Positions 37,485 to 49,012 of a stretch of 64,000 bases of DNA are shown here, piece after piece (the first letter of the stretch is position 1; every line of letters starts with the position of its first letter). The stretch spans positions 37,387,505 to 37,451,504 of the forward strand of contig LS997567.1 in NCBI GenBank assembly GCA_000469685.2, written 5' to 3'. The notes beneath the pieces are model-generated. The model saw only the letters and a list, made by a program, of their open reading frames with translations. It was not told where the DNA came from and made no database searches. The position numbers and the translations under genes are program-made. The DNA is from Haemonchus contortus (lineage: Eukaryota; Nematoda; Chromadorea; Rhabditida; Trichostrongylidae).

Positions 37485-40430
37485 ACTGTCTAACCTACTA
37501 TTTCTCTTTCTTTCTCTTTCTTTTCTGTGTTCCTCTCTCGTTCTCGTCGGATTTCAATGGTAATTGAGCATTCGGAATCTCATATTGGCCAACAATATAA
37601 ATCGCTACATAAATAGCGAATATACAGGATTCCGAATTCGATTGCGATATTAAATTCTTTATGATATGAATGGAATTTTTCAGAAATTCTAGTTTTGCCA
37701 TCAATTATTGGGAAAATCGGCTCATCAGAATTTCTGAAGCGAATTAAGTGAAAAAAAACAGATACATCCTAATCGAATTACCACCGGGTAGACTAACAAT
37801 GTTATAATGCTCTGCTGCTCATCTGCAATGCACTTCATTTGCACTGGAGACTCTCAGAGACAAGAGCAACTTTTGATTTTTTTTTTTACTCCAATTCTCT
37901 AAAACTGTTGACACTGTTACTAATTTTGCAATCAGCCTACCAGTTCATACTGTTGCCTTTCCCTCCAGAACTCCATCGGGTTCAGAAATAAATATAAACA
38001 GTAAGGACTGGCAATGCTTCAAAGTAAGTCGGCTGTCGTGCATGCATTTATCGGTAGATGGTTCATGTTTAAGGGTTTTCTACCCTGAATTTGCGAAGGA
38101 TTCAAGTTATAATAGAATCTAGCGCTAGACATTTACCTAGGATGATCAATAGATTCAATTTTCACTACTTAAGGAGCTCTTTCGTCGATGCTATTCTCGC
38201 GACGGTTTTTTCCAAGGCATCTAACCATCCGCTTAACAACTTCTAGTTATGAAGTTAAAGAGAACAAAGGGATTCATAAATGCATAACTGAACTTTTAAG
38301 AATGAATCGATCTTCAACGAAACTTCCATTTCGGCAAGATGAGCGAGTACAGCGGCAATGAGGAATTTTTTTCAAAAGGTCTATAGGCATTTCTGGCAAG
38401 AATGAAAAGATCTTTTTAATAAATCCGGAAAAAATGAAATTCGTGTGGTCCATAAAAGCATTTATAATCCCCTGAACGGAAAATAGTGATAATTATGTGT
38501 ACTGTACGATCTCGAATATTCCTTCTGGCGTTAGTCACTGTCTTTTCTGGGATGCGTCAGCGCATTCAACTTCTATTCAAAATCGTAGTGGTGTTTTGAA
38601 TGCGTGTGGGGCCAATACAATGACTAGTCATGACCAGGCGATTTTCTTGTAAGTGCTTTTATGTACCCAGGCGAGTCTTACATAATTCAAACGACTTCTG
38701 AGTAGTGGAAGGCTTGGTCGACTTGGGCCAGTTCCGATCCCGGTTTCTGATTTGTTCTCCGGACCACGCGCGTGCAGCAATGCGTGCCTTGCCACTACAC
38801 CACCTTCGCCCTGCACTGTACGGTTCGCATCATATTCCAGTCGGCTAACTCGTCCAACATTTTTTTTCTTTAACACTTCTATATTCGAAAAAAACCTTCG
38901 TTTGGATAGGAAAGTGAGATGATTAAACAATCATGCTCCTGAGCCTCCCTGCCCCCTCAACTGTACTTCGTGCCGGTACTTTGAAGCAAGTCACTATTCG
39001 ACGCTTTTTTTCGGAGCATTTCAGTTATTTCACTGGTATCGAGCCTCTGCCATTTTATGTACAGAGCATCGAAACTTGCCCACAAATCTTTAGCCACTTC
39101 TGGTGTCGTTTCCCTCAAGAAGTAGTGGGAGAATAGAAATGTCATTTGAGAGCTTCTCTGAAGCGGCCAAATTACTGTGAGAGCTTCTCATAAATGTATT
39201 TAGAAGTGTTTGTGCTACTTTTTGTTAAAAAGAGGATAATTTTGCTGTGAAGGCTCAGTCGTGCACAGCAGAACTGATTTAACATTCAGGTCTATTGGAT
39301 TATGCAGCGCAGCTAGTGTTATGCATTCTATCCCATCAAAAACCTATTTAGTACAATTAACAGAGATTCACTGCGGAATAATCCAAAAACATTGACTAAT
39401 CTTATAAGTAATATTATAGAAAAGGTAGATTAGTATAATTAATATCGGTTTTCGGCTCTCCTTTTTACAGCTCGCAGCAAGAGTAGTAGGAGGGGTGAGG
39501 GAAGCGTGGGTGATGGTAATGCACGTCCCGGATGATCCCGTGATAAGTGACTCACTCAACTCACTCACCATCAGCTCTCCCCACGTACCTGCTTGGCTCA
39601 TTTTGCAATTTGTGCAGCTACCATCTCACAAAAATTGATCGTGTTACTGGTAACTTAGCCATAAACCCTGGTCAGCTCTTTTTCTGAGCATGACATCGTA
39701 TCCTATGTATATTAGAAGTTCACCTTTTAAGGGGTGCTTGCTGGAGACCTTCAAGCTGCCTACATTTTATTATCTGTCTGATTAAAAACTAGGCGATACG
39801 GAGCACTACCACGATTACGCTCTATTCGGCAGGACTGATCCGGTCAAGAATTTGCGAATGCACTTTTCAAAAACTGCCTAGAAATGGTTAGGGCTCGAGA
39901 TTTATCCCGTTTACTGCTCATCAGGAGAGTTTCAAGGAGATATGACTTCAAGGTTTCAAGGACCTGGGGTTTCACTAAGCCACAAGTCCTATCGTTCTTT
40001 GGAAAGTCGTGGACCTTCATGGCCAGAACAGGTGCTCTTCTAATTAAGCTTATCTAGGGGGAAAATTGAAATCTTTGGCCTATGAATTAGCTCGTTTTCT
40101 TGGAGCTTGAATGAATTTTAACTGGATTTTATAAATTGGTACTCGAGTAATCGGAACACTGTTAACAGCTGATGTCTCTTATCGATATGATATATTGTAC
40201 ATACATTCATACATAGCATGACGACGTTATGTGGACTGGTATTTGTATCGGTCACAGTTTCGTCATCGATTTAACGCCATGATCGCTTCCATATGGCTTT
40301 TCCAGAGAATGTCGTGTTTTTGCTCGTAAAGAATACCCGACCTTTATTAGCATCGCTTAGGCCACCCAGATGGTCGCTACTGCCAACAAAAACAATTTCA
40401 CTTCGATTCCTTCTACGAGAGTCTTCGCGC
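37485..40430. other. Spacer with no supported gene apart from one SINE-like copy
   Basis: No splice-bounded exon was convincing. A region near 39480-39600 contains a compact minus-strand frame without borders. Confidence 0.3.
38640..38830 (-). repeat. SINE-like strongylid interspersed repeat, diverged
   Basis: Read on the minus strand it shows ggtgtagtggcaaggcacgc, then a cgcgcgtggtccgg block and ggcccaagtcgaccaagcc. It ends gactcgcctgggtacataaaa, which corresponds to gactcgctgggcataatag in the 35.1 kb copy. The minus-strand open frame across it is therefore repeat-derived. Confidence 0.5.
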
Positions 40431-40439
40431 TGCCCTTAC

Positions 40440-40509
40440 CTTTTTTTCTTGATTTCTTCTTTTTTTACTACTTCGAACAATGTTCCAACTAAATGAAGCT
40501 TGACTTTTA
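40440..40509 (-). CDS. Possible isolated exon, Lys-rich
   Basis: Acceptor agttttag and donor gtaagg bound 70 nt that read KVKLHLVGTLFEVVKKEEIK with 2 nt at each end. Alternative frames are also open (one reads SFSWNIVRSSKKRRNQEKK). No partner exon was found, so this is tentative. Confidence 0.25.
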
Positions 40510-40519
40510 CTAAAACTAC

Positions 40520-43285
40520 TTTTTATGAATTGCTTGGAGCGCTTGTAGGGTTGAATAAAATCGAATCGTAAGGGATAAAGAGCACGATACCCAGAAAGCG
40601 TAAGTAGCGGTTCGAATCCTATCCGATGCGAAAGTTTTGTCCAGGACTCGCTAGTATACAAGTTCAGTTGAGAACCCAGTTTCAATTCGTAGTCTAACCT
40701 ACCTTTACCTTTGCCTACTGAGGAGAACATGCCTCTCTAAGGTTCAGCCCTCGCTTCTCCACAGTAGAGAGCTAAGGATGGTAAGAAGCAGAACTTCAAC
40801 CTTGTAATCATGTCCCATTTAATCTCCAATCCTTACCCCCTGTCCTCTTCATCGATTATCGATTGGTCATTACCGATTGCTCTGCAGTTTCACTTCGATA
40901 AAATGGCTCGTTTAGAACTCACTTAGCAAACGGAACGAGCTGGTTTTTCATCCGTAAACGCCTCCAGAATTTATGAGCGTTCCGTGATCCGCCCTCGTAG
41001 TCGCTCTTAGATGCTGCCGCCTAGCCAGAAGCCCCATACCACTTCACTGGATAGCTTTCCTCTTAGGTTCTCTTCAAAAGCTCATTTCACAGCTATTTTA
41101 CGTATCATCACAGTATACGCCTTTCTGGATGTAAATGCGTTTTCAGTGAACATTTTTTTCCTTTTCATATTGATGTTCATGAATAAAATGCGAATTCAGG
41201 GAAAAAAGGGGTCATCTATAACACAGCTGTGTGTGCCACATCTGTTTACTTTTTAGTTGTGAGCATGGTCAAACAGTTGAGTAACTTTAATGCTTGATAT
41301 TGATTAAATAATGAAGTAATAACTGAGAGAGTTGTAAAAGTAAAGCCTACCCCATAGTTCACTAGTTACTTTCTCTGCCGAGGTACTGGATAGGCCTCAT
41401 TTCCTCATCAGTTCTTGTGAACCTCGAAATCATTTACCTTTCAATACGGTTCTTACATGAATATCCTGTAGACCTGGATATGTCGTCCCCTGCCTACAGT
41501 TTACAGCTCACGTCTACCAGTACATCTACAGCTTCAGCTTAGTTAGAGAGTCTGTGGCCTCTTTACTGTAAGGTTGCCTGTTATTTTGTAAAACGTTCAG
41601 CAAGAATCAGTGCCCATGGGACACCCAGGATAGGGGTGGGAGCAGTGGCTTTCAGTTGAGCTGGAGAGTATCACCAGGTTCCTCCTTGTCGCCTAGGCTT
41701 TGCGTAGGCGTCGCTGCCGGTGAGATCAGCAAATAAACAAGGTGTCCATTTGTCTCCTACATGTCACGTCAGCCAGGCTTAATGCCCACTTACCCAAAAA
41801 TGTAGGCGTTCCACTCTTTCCCAGCTTAATAACCCCACACTTTACCGGGTGCACACCAGAACTTGTTCATGAATCACAAAGTGGCCAACTTATACGCAAA
41901 ACCTTTGACCTTCGCGGTGACTTGAACCCACCCAGACAGACGGACGTCCCCAGGAAACCGCCCTGTCCACTGCATTAACATTCACGTCAGCGGCTAAAAA
42001 CAGCACTTTGCAGGCGAAAACCAATGGAATGGTGTTATGTGTCCTAGCCACAATATGAGATGAGTTTGTTATAGATAGGTTAACAAAAAAAGTGTCTCCT
42101 GTCATAACCAGTAAGTAGGAAATTGTTGTTAAATCTGTGGGAAAACTTCTGCACCAGGAATCGATTCGAGGTTATGCAAATGAAAGGTTTTAGAGGATGG
42201 ACCAGCTGCGGCAAATTTTACGTACTATTTCGCCAGTTCCCTCTATCGATCCGAATACTTAATGCTCAATAACAATAACAGAAGTCCGAAAATTATTCAA
42301 AACAGTTCAGGGTCCGAAAAGTCCTGGAATCTTCTCGCAACATATCTCGGTACAGCATCCTGGTACTGGGACTAGGCTCGTCTTTTTCTACCCTTCAAAC
42401 TTCAAAGTACTCCATGATGGGTTGTTCTGACTCGTTTTGTCCCTGGGACCGATCTGAATATTTTTCAGATTTCTACTTGATTTCTACAGCTTTTTTGATG
42501 GTTATGAGTTAGCTAAAACTGTAATCCTTGTGCCTTTCCTATGAATTTTGGCCTAGCTCCTAGTAACGGGCCTACTTATGAAGTCGTCATACCGGAAGGG
42601 TGGCCGCCTCACCTGTTTGTCAGGCATGGTCATCATAGGGCCTCAATCTGCTACGACACTTTGGCACTTGACAATTCTTGTGTTTACTTATCCTTAGCCG
42701 CCATTCTTCCCTTCAATATGTCGCTGCCAATCACTTTGTTGTCTTTAGCCAGAGTACTGCACTCGTACTATTAGTAATTAAGCTCAAGATCGAGAAAATG
42801 TGGAGATAGCGAATATCTGTGTCTGTGAAGCTGCAGATTATGCGTTAAGTAGAAATAGATTTTTATTTAAAGAGTTGTCTAGCGTTACTACAGCGAAATA
42901 CTGTTTGAAAATAGCTCATAAAGGGCTCAAATCGCTCATCTGTGCTGAGGGGGCGGAGATGGCGCATGTCCCGCCCATCGCTGGTAAACTGGGCCGAGGT
43001 GACAGTTTTCGAGGTCTTACTGCGCTGTTTCCAGAACATATATCCCCTTTGCAATGCCAAATATCAATTTCTTAGGATCCAAAACCGATTTTTGAGCGGT
43101 GGTAGATGGACTGCTTGCAAGGTTGACGAGAACTGTCTTTGAAAATTTGTTCTGCTACCCGAATTCACGTAGTTCTGTCAGACATTTTGAGAAATCATTG
43201 ATCAGTCATAATATTATTCGTCTATTCGCCTTTTTTCGGAATTCTTATGTCGATATAATCTCATATCGTGAAGCAGTAATTTTTC
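40520..43285. other. Spacer, no supported gene
   Basis: Open frames at 41742-41978 and 42541-42774 lack splice borders. A GC-rich patch at 42945-43025 lies about 300 bp upstream of the start of the gene at 43291 and could be part of its promoter region; this is inference only. Confidence 0.3.
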
Positions 43286-43290
43286 CAGTA
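43270..43290 (+). promoter_or_regulatory. Likely trans-splice acceptor for the gene at 43291
   Basis: The sequence taatttttccag followed by TA and then ATG has the short leader spacing typical of nematode trans-spliced mRNAs. The acceptor AG is at 43287-43288. No outron donor is seen immediately upstream. An ordinary upstream non-coding exon is the alternative. Confidence 0.45.
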
Positions 43291-44063
43291 ATGAATTCGA
43301 TTTCTCGTGCAGTCACCTCACGTTTCCATGATATATCAAACAAAAGGCAAAGACTTGTAGGAGGAGGAAAGGATTCAGATTTTGGTATGTACAAACAGAA
43401 TTGCCATAAGATTACTAGAGTACTGTACTAAATATGATGTAAAAAATATTCAGCGAATCCAAGTTGGACAGATCCCACCACCAGCGACTTTAACTGTTTC
43501 GAGCCACCGGAATTGATCATCTCGGAGGAGGACTGGCATGAGGTTTGTTTTACGCTCCCGTATCTGTAGTCCCCTATCGTACAGGCTCCATTTCAGAGCC
43601 CTTCACTGGAGACGAAGTTCGGAAAAGTTACTTTCCCTGCAGAAACAAAAAGTCAGAATAATATTTCAAAAAAGGTGAGACTTGTTACAGTACTTTTAAA
43701 CGGCTTTAGAGTTTCTCTGGAGAAAAAAAAAACAAAAAAATTAAACATTTTCTGCTCACAGCACCTGCTTTTCTGGTTTCATTCAGAAAGAGAGAATGTT
43801 TATGGGAAGTTGAATAAGCATGGGGGGGGGGGATACCATGGAACATTCTGTACACAACCATGTTTCATGCTCTCAGGTTACATCAGTGGTACGGAGGCTT
43901 TCACCGTTTGGTAGCAACAATAACCTTTCAAAGGACAAAGACGAGGAAAAACATGAAAGCACCGAGGAAAAGAAGTCACAGAAAATTTTCAAGGAGACTG
44001 TACGTTGCATTACAAAAACAAGTTTTTTTCTGTAGTTTTTTTTTTTGTCAGGAAAATTTCTAG
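43291..44063 (+). CDS. Complete five-exon gene for a 135-residue unrecognised protein
   Basis: Exons 43291-43384, 43454-43542, 43585-43674, 43877-43999 and 44052-44063 join into one frame of 135 codons ending TAG. Every border is GT/AG (donors gtatgt, gtttgt, gtgaga, gtacgt; acceptors attcag, acag, ctcag, tttgtcag). Introns are 42-202 bp, compact for this genome. The start MNSISRAVTSRFHDISNKRQ is basic. The middle is acidic and aromatic (DFNCFEPPELIISEEDWHE). The C-terminal third is charged (KDKDEEKHESTEEKKSQKIF) and probably helical or disordered. No signal peptide, membrane segment or known domain is apparent. The last exon adds only Glu-Asn-Phe-stop; retaining the last intron would instead extend the protein by a few residues. 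Confidence 0.65.
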
Positions 44064-44069
44064 CTTGCA

Positions 44070-45270
44070 CAGCTATCTAAGACAGCTGCGTCAAACAATT
44101 TACTTTTTTCAACGAGTAAGTAAACTAGAAAAGCAGAAGTAATGCTTCGAATTCCTTGCCCCTACGCAAGAAAAGGACATTGTCCGTCCTTATATCCGGG
44201 GTACCCTCTACATACTTTGCACTACTACTATGTGCTCAGATGAAAAAATACCATCTCAGGCTGGTAGCCTGTTACTCTCGCTTACAAGCAAGTTTTTTTT
44301 TCTAAACACGACTCAATCTAATGACTCGGTGGTTCTGGATAGGGAAGGGCGAGATGAGGAGGGCGTAGGGGCGAGAAATTCAAAGCACCACTTCTGTTTT
44401 CTAGTTTACTTACTCGTTTACGATACTCCTGGAAGGCAAAATTGATCGCTCCATATTCCAGGCATAATTACTATATTGTTCAAGCTTGTAATGCAATAAT
44501 AGTATTCGAAAATGATGAATCACTCGAACGCTAATCAGGCTCCTAAAGTTGAAGGAATAAAGCTATTAATTTGTAATGCAGCAATAGTAGATTCTCAAAA
44601 CTTCCACGTAATTAATTTATCTATTAATTATCTAAAAAACTCAATTCGTCGCCAATCAAAATCTGACTATGAATCAGAAGATATTTCTTTCTCCAAGAAC
44701 AATATAATTCCATTTTATTCTTTCCTTACGTTATTAACGAGATTACGATAAGCTTCCCACGGCTAGTTTGGGCTACCAGTGTTGCCATACCAGTAGAATA
44801 TGTACCTATAAATGGACCCCTCCTTTAGTGTTGACGTTTTCCTCGTATTTATCGGAACAGAAAAGCTATCCAGACGCAATCGGTCAAAGGCATAAAGCCA
44901 TATTGTTTCCGTGAATATACTGTCGTAAATGGACGGCCAGAGATCACATCGTTATTGAGTACACTTCGTTCCAGGGGTTGTAGCCTCTGAGCTTTGTAGT
45001 AACAAACAGATAATAAGGGTCAATCAAGAGCAAAAATAGAAAAAAAACCTGGAGAATGAGACGAATTTCTTAATGTTTCAGCTATTCTTTGAACTTTTGT
45101 CCACGAACTAAGCGACGACGAGCATCCGACATATGATTTACTTGAATCAACTTCTGAAGTAAATGAAACATCGGTGATAATATAATCTAGTTGGGGTCGT
45201 ATGGGGGGGGGGGGAGGGAGGGAGGCTGCATAACAATGTTAGTAATACAAAAAATTAACTCGGTACCATA
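44070..45270. other. Spacer downstream of the five-exon gene
   Basis: Mostly AT-rich, with short frames that lack splice borders. A nine-G run sits just before this stretch, in the third intron of the gene (about 43822). Confidence 0.3.
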
Positions 45271-45272
45271 TG

Positions 45273-45510
45273 CTAATCCGTGTTATATTAGCACTGTATC
45301 GGAGACGGAGAGGAGGACGGGCACTCGTCATCTGTGCGCTTTTAGCCAGGGGAATGCAGTTTTCAAACTAGGCCTTAGGAGGGTAGGCACACCGGGGTGG
45401 GTGAGGTGATTACCTCGTGCTGAAAAAGCTAAAAACGTACTCACCCTGTACTCGTTCCCTCCTGAAGCTAAGTTAAAAGGTTGCATAAACCCGGTATAAC
45501 ACGGAATTAC
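45273..45510. repeat. Hairpin/MITE-like repeat of about 240 bp with inverted ends
   Basis: The left end (aatccgtgttata) and the complement of the right end (aattccgtgttata) form a terminal inverted repeat. The body pairs internally: ccttaggagggtaggcacac with its diverged complement in cctgtactcgttccctcctg. A diverged copy is at 9430-9610. The central ggggtgggtgaggtgatt block resembles the hairpin nested in the 21.7-22.3 kb foldback. A G-rich run lies just upstream (about 45205-45216). Confidence 0.6.
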
Positions 45511-46802
45511 TCGTAACACCGTTACGGCGCCAGGTGCCAGATGGTGACCCATAGGAACCTTCGATTACTGAGATCTCTGATCATTTATAACAAACTGTTC
45601 TCTTAATTTGGTAGCATACTGTAAAAAAAAGTTTATAAAACTTGAGCCAATCCTCGTGATTTTCATTTTCTCAAATATTCATGCTTTAAACTCTGAACAA
45701 TTCTTTGTATTTTAGTAATCAGCAACATGTTAGTGGGTAACTTAAAAGTCAAGGATTGATAAATGTAGGGGCAGATCCAGCCTATTTTCTATGCATCCGT
45801 AAAAGTCGTTGCAATTTTCGAAATTTTCTCGTCACCACAACTAAGTATCATTATGAACTGAGTTCAGGCTGAGGTGCTGCAATCTTTGACCGGACGTAGG
45901 TGCAATACCGTATTTTGCTCCTTTTGATAATTTATGATCATTAAACATGTCCAGCTTGATAACTCTGTAGCGTGGAATAATTTAATGCATGTCACCATGG
46001 TCGTCTTTAAGTGATGCTTTCCTTTACTTAAGTAATCAGCAAAAAACTTCTATGAGACGTGCTCGATGCGAAAAGCTTCGGCCTGAAACTCAACAGGGAA
46101 GAAATAAGGGCACTCTTTGCTCTTGACATGTCCACTTTTCCCAGTATGTACCGAGTTTCTCTCGATTTTGTCCTCGGGGCTGGATTTAATCGAGAATTTG
46201 CCCCGAGGCAGTTTAGACTCGCTGCCCTCGAATATTGCATTCGTGTGGCTCGAAAGTATAACTGAGGCATTTGAACCAAATTGCCTTGGTTCATAAAATT
46301 CAATGACTACTGGTTCCCAGGGTAGTTTGGATGATTGAATAGGAACATTGGAATCATTTTACACAAAAACATTGAAACCTCAAAGGCCTCCAGTGCCGGG
46401 CTCTGACGCGTGAGCCAAAAGCTTTTGAGCTTTTGAGGGACGCGATATGGTCCAACTACTTCCGGGACCAAATTATAGCGAAATTTATTGCCGGCCAACA
46501 GACCCAATAATGTAGCGACAGGATCGTTCCGGAAATTGCTGAAAATTAAATCAAAACTATCTGGACACAAAATTGGCGAGTTCTGGGCAAAATTTAAGCC
46601 TCGTACGGGACTCGAGCCATCGCCGGTCATTCAATATCGGCATCTAACCGTGAAGTTGTAAATTGTTATAATTTGATCTATCATGGTGTTTCATGGTGTT
46701 TTTTGATAATTGCAATTAATTCGCCGTAGTACATTATGAGAATGTATGGGTTTGAGTGACGTCCGAGACTGAAGTTTTGCCCTTATTCCTCAATCTTGTC
46801 AG

Positions 46803-46892
46803 ATTTTCGTATCGCGTACAACCACGAAATATCCGAAAAACGAAACATAAAGTCGGGATCTGGAATATTTCTGAGAATTGATGTAGTAAAAT
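46803..46892 (+). CDS. Possible single exon
   Basis: Acceptor atcttgtcag and strong donor gtaagt bound 90 nt. The open frame reads FRIAYNHEISEKRNIKSGSG then IFLRIDVVK, with 2 nt before and 1 nt after. Phase does not fit the candidate terminal exon at 48437, so partners are unknown. Confidence 0.3.
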
Positions 46893-46899
46893 GTAAGTG

Positions 46900-48430
46900 G
46901 CTCCGAGAAAGCAAATCTTGTTCTACGACTCAAACTTGGGAGCACCGGCAATCACCATTTACTCTGAAGAAAATAATGTTTCTGAATCAATAATCGCAAA
47001 GTCATGATTAAAACTACACGATTATTTTTTCGACATTGTAATGAATCGCTTCTAAAGGAGGCCTCCCCACTGTTTGAAAGCTGTTCGGCTCTCAGTTTGC
47101 AGATCCATTGCAACAAAAACCCTAAAGGCTTGTTTGGTCCTATAAGAAAGACTTTGGGTGCTGATTCTTTATGGCTCCTATAAGTTATCGGACAGTGTAA
47201 GAGCGAGTCGACTCACTTCCGAAGCGTTGGCTCCTAGGTTCGACTGTTGGTTCTGTAAGTGTGGGAAGCCGTTCCCAAGACTTCATTGTTGGAACTATGA
47301 GTGCCTCTTCAGACCGGTAGGGGCTGTAAAAGAGGCATGTATGGTCATAAAGAGACCATCACAGCTTGCAAGAAAGTTTTACGAGGGGAAGATGACTGTA
47401 TCAGACTTGGCAGAAACCAGTCGAAAAAAAACCTGAAAACCTTCTATCCCAAGACGATACTTCCTCTGCTGCCATTCGATGGGTGATATTTCCTCTATTT
47501 TCTCGTTAACATACAATTTTCCTCGAGTCGAGGCCAGAATAGCGAGGAGAAAGTAGTCAGAGATGCACGAACTCCTTAAAAGGGTCATTACCAGTTTTTG
47601 TCGCCGAATTTTCATTTCTATCCATCTAAGCCCATCACACAGCAGAAATTTTCAAAGGTACAGAGTTAAAAATACGTTCAAGCGCTTCAGTTGTGTGTAG
47701 CCCACTGCCCTTCTATTTCATTTCCGGTTATAGTTACTTGATTTAAACTTTGTTTTAGTTCACAGCATTTGGCTCTAATATATTGTTGTAGTAAATTTTT
47801 TCCTAGCGAGAGTTTTGAACAGACCTGATGAACTCAAAACTTATCACTTTATGACTTTTACTTTTTATCGTAATGACTCTGAAATCTTTCCATCCATCTG
47901 ACTCAGCTTTAAGCAAAGTCGAGCAAAGCGGAGCTAATTCAGTGACGCAGACATGAGAACCGAAGGGGGGGGGGGTGGGGAACCGCTCGATATGCGCCGT
48001 GTATCCGATTTCTTACGGAAGTCTCCGAGCGTTAGAATGAATATTTAGCTTTTCACCTTCTCAAAAGAGCTCAGCAAACTAAACTCGTCGTCTCACACAA
48101 GTCCGAGATTCTTTATCCTCTTCCAGAAGGGTAAAAACCTTTTCTGGAATGGCATTGAGCAGGATGTGAACCGAGGGCCCGTGCTTGCAACTGCTCCTAT
48201 CACTACCTCTCCTCATTTCTTTTCGTGCCAATAATTTCTTTATCTGAATGCGATGCTGATAAACCCTCTTCTGCAGATAAAATTTTCTGAAAATTTGCCT
48301 CAAATTAGTTTTGCTTTTATTATGATGTACAGTATTCATTTTTGTATAGTGCTTATTATGCCGTTTCTATGGCCTTTGATCGGATATTTTCTTTTAAAAA
48401 GTCATAGTTATATAATTTTATTGTTCCACA
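46900..48430. other. Spacer, no supported gene
   Basis: An open frame at 47158-47436 has no borders. A G9-plus run lies near 47966-47980. Confidence 0.3.
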
Positions 48431-48436
48431 TTTCAG

Positions 48437-48517
48437 AGAGGCAAAATGGACAGGATCAAAAAGTCGTTCAAAACGAACGAACGTCAGCAGCTGATCGATT
48501 CGGATGAGGAACAGTAG
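48437..48517 (+). CDS. Possible terminal exon of a small hydrophilic protein
   Basis: After acceptor ccacatttcag one frame reads RGKMDRIKKSFKTNERQQLI then DSDEEQ and TAG. This looks like a charged C-terminus, or, starting at the internal Met, a very short ORF. Other frames are open too. No upstream exon was placed. The AT-rich sequence after it would serve as a 3' UTR. Confidence 0.3.
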   Translation, partial: RGKMDRIKKSFKTNERQQLIDSDEEQ

Positions 48518-48879
48518 GCAGGCATCGTCCCCGGGGGGAATGTCGTCGACTATTCCTTGCCATGTTAACATGGGTATAACAACAAGCGAATACCTTTTTT
48601 TCTATCGAGAGAGAGTTTTATATTTGCCCTTTCCCTTGCTAATATTTTGTATTATTTTAAGTATTGACTCGTGCTAGTTTTTTTTTGTATCAATTTTTAG
48701 TATCAAATATTATCATCAGATTGTATTTATTAGATGCATTGTATACACAAAAAAAAACAGCTTTAGTGTATTGTAGAAATTGTGGTATAACCATCTGATC
48801 ACAGCACTTTCGTGTTGAGCTTTGTACAGGTGCATATCTTACATAGAGAAATCTGCTAAACCGTTCATAAAGTAAAGCT

Positions 48880-48918
48880 ATGATTGATTGATTTATTGAT
48901 CGGTTGATTGATTGATTC
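48880..48918. repeat. Short TGAT microsatellite, imperfect
   Basis: attgattgatttattgatcg followed by gttgattgattgattcg. Confidence 0.6.
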
Positions 48919-49012
48919 GTATCGTTGCCCTTTTTAGTATACAAAAATAGATGTAATCGATAAATTTTTATTCAGATCGTTGGAATCTACATAGGTACTT
49001 TGTATACTTGTT

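Noticed and set aside
40600..40640. ggttcgaatcc motif suggesting a tRNA T-loop
   Set aside because: The flanking bases do not form a T stem, and no acceptor, D or anticodon arm can be built; probably SINE or repeat debris.
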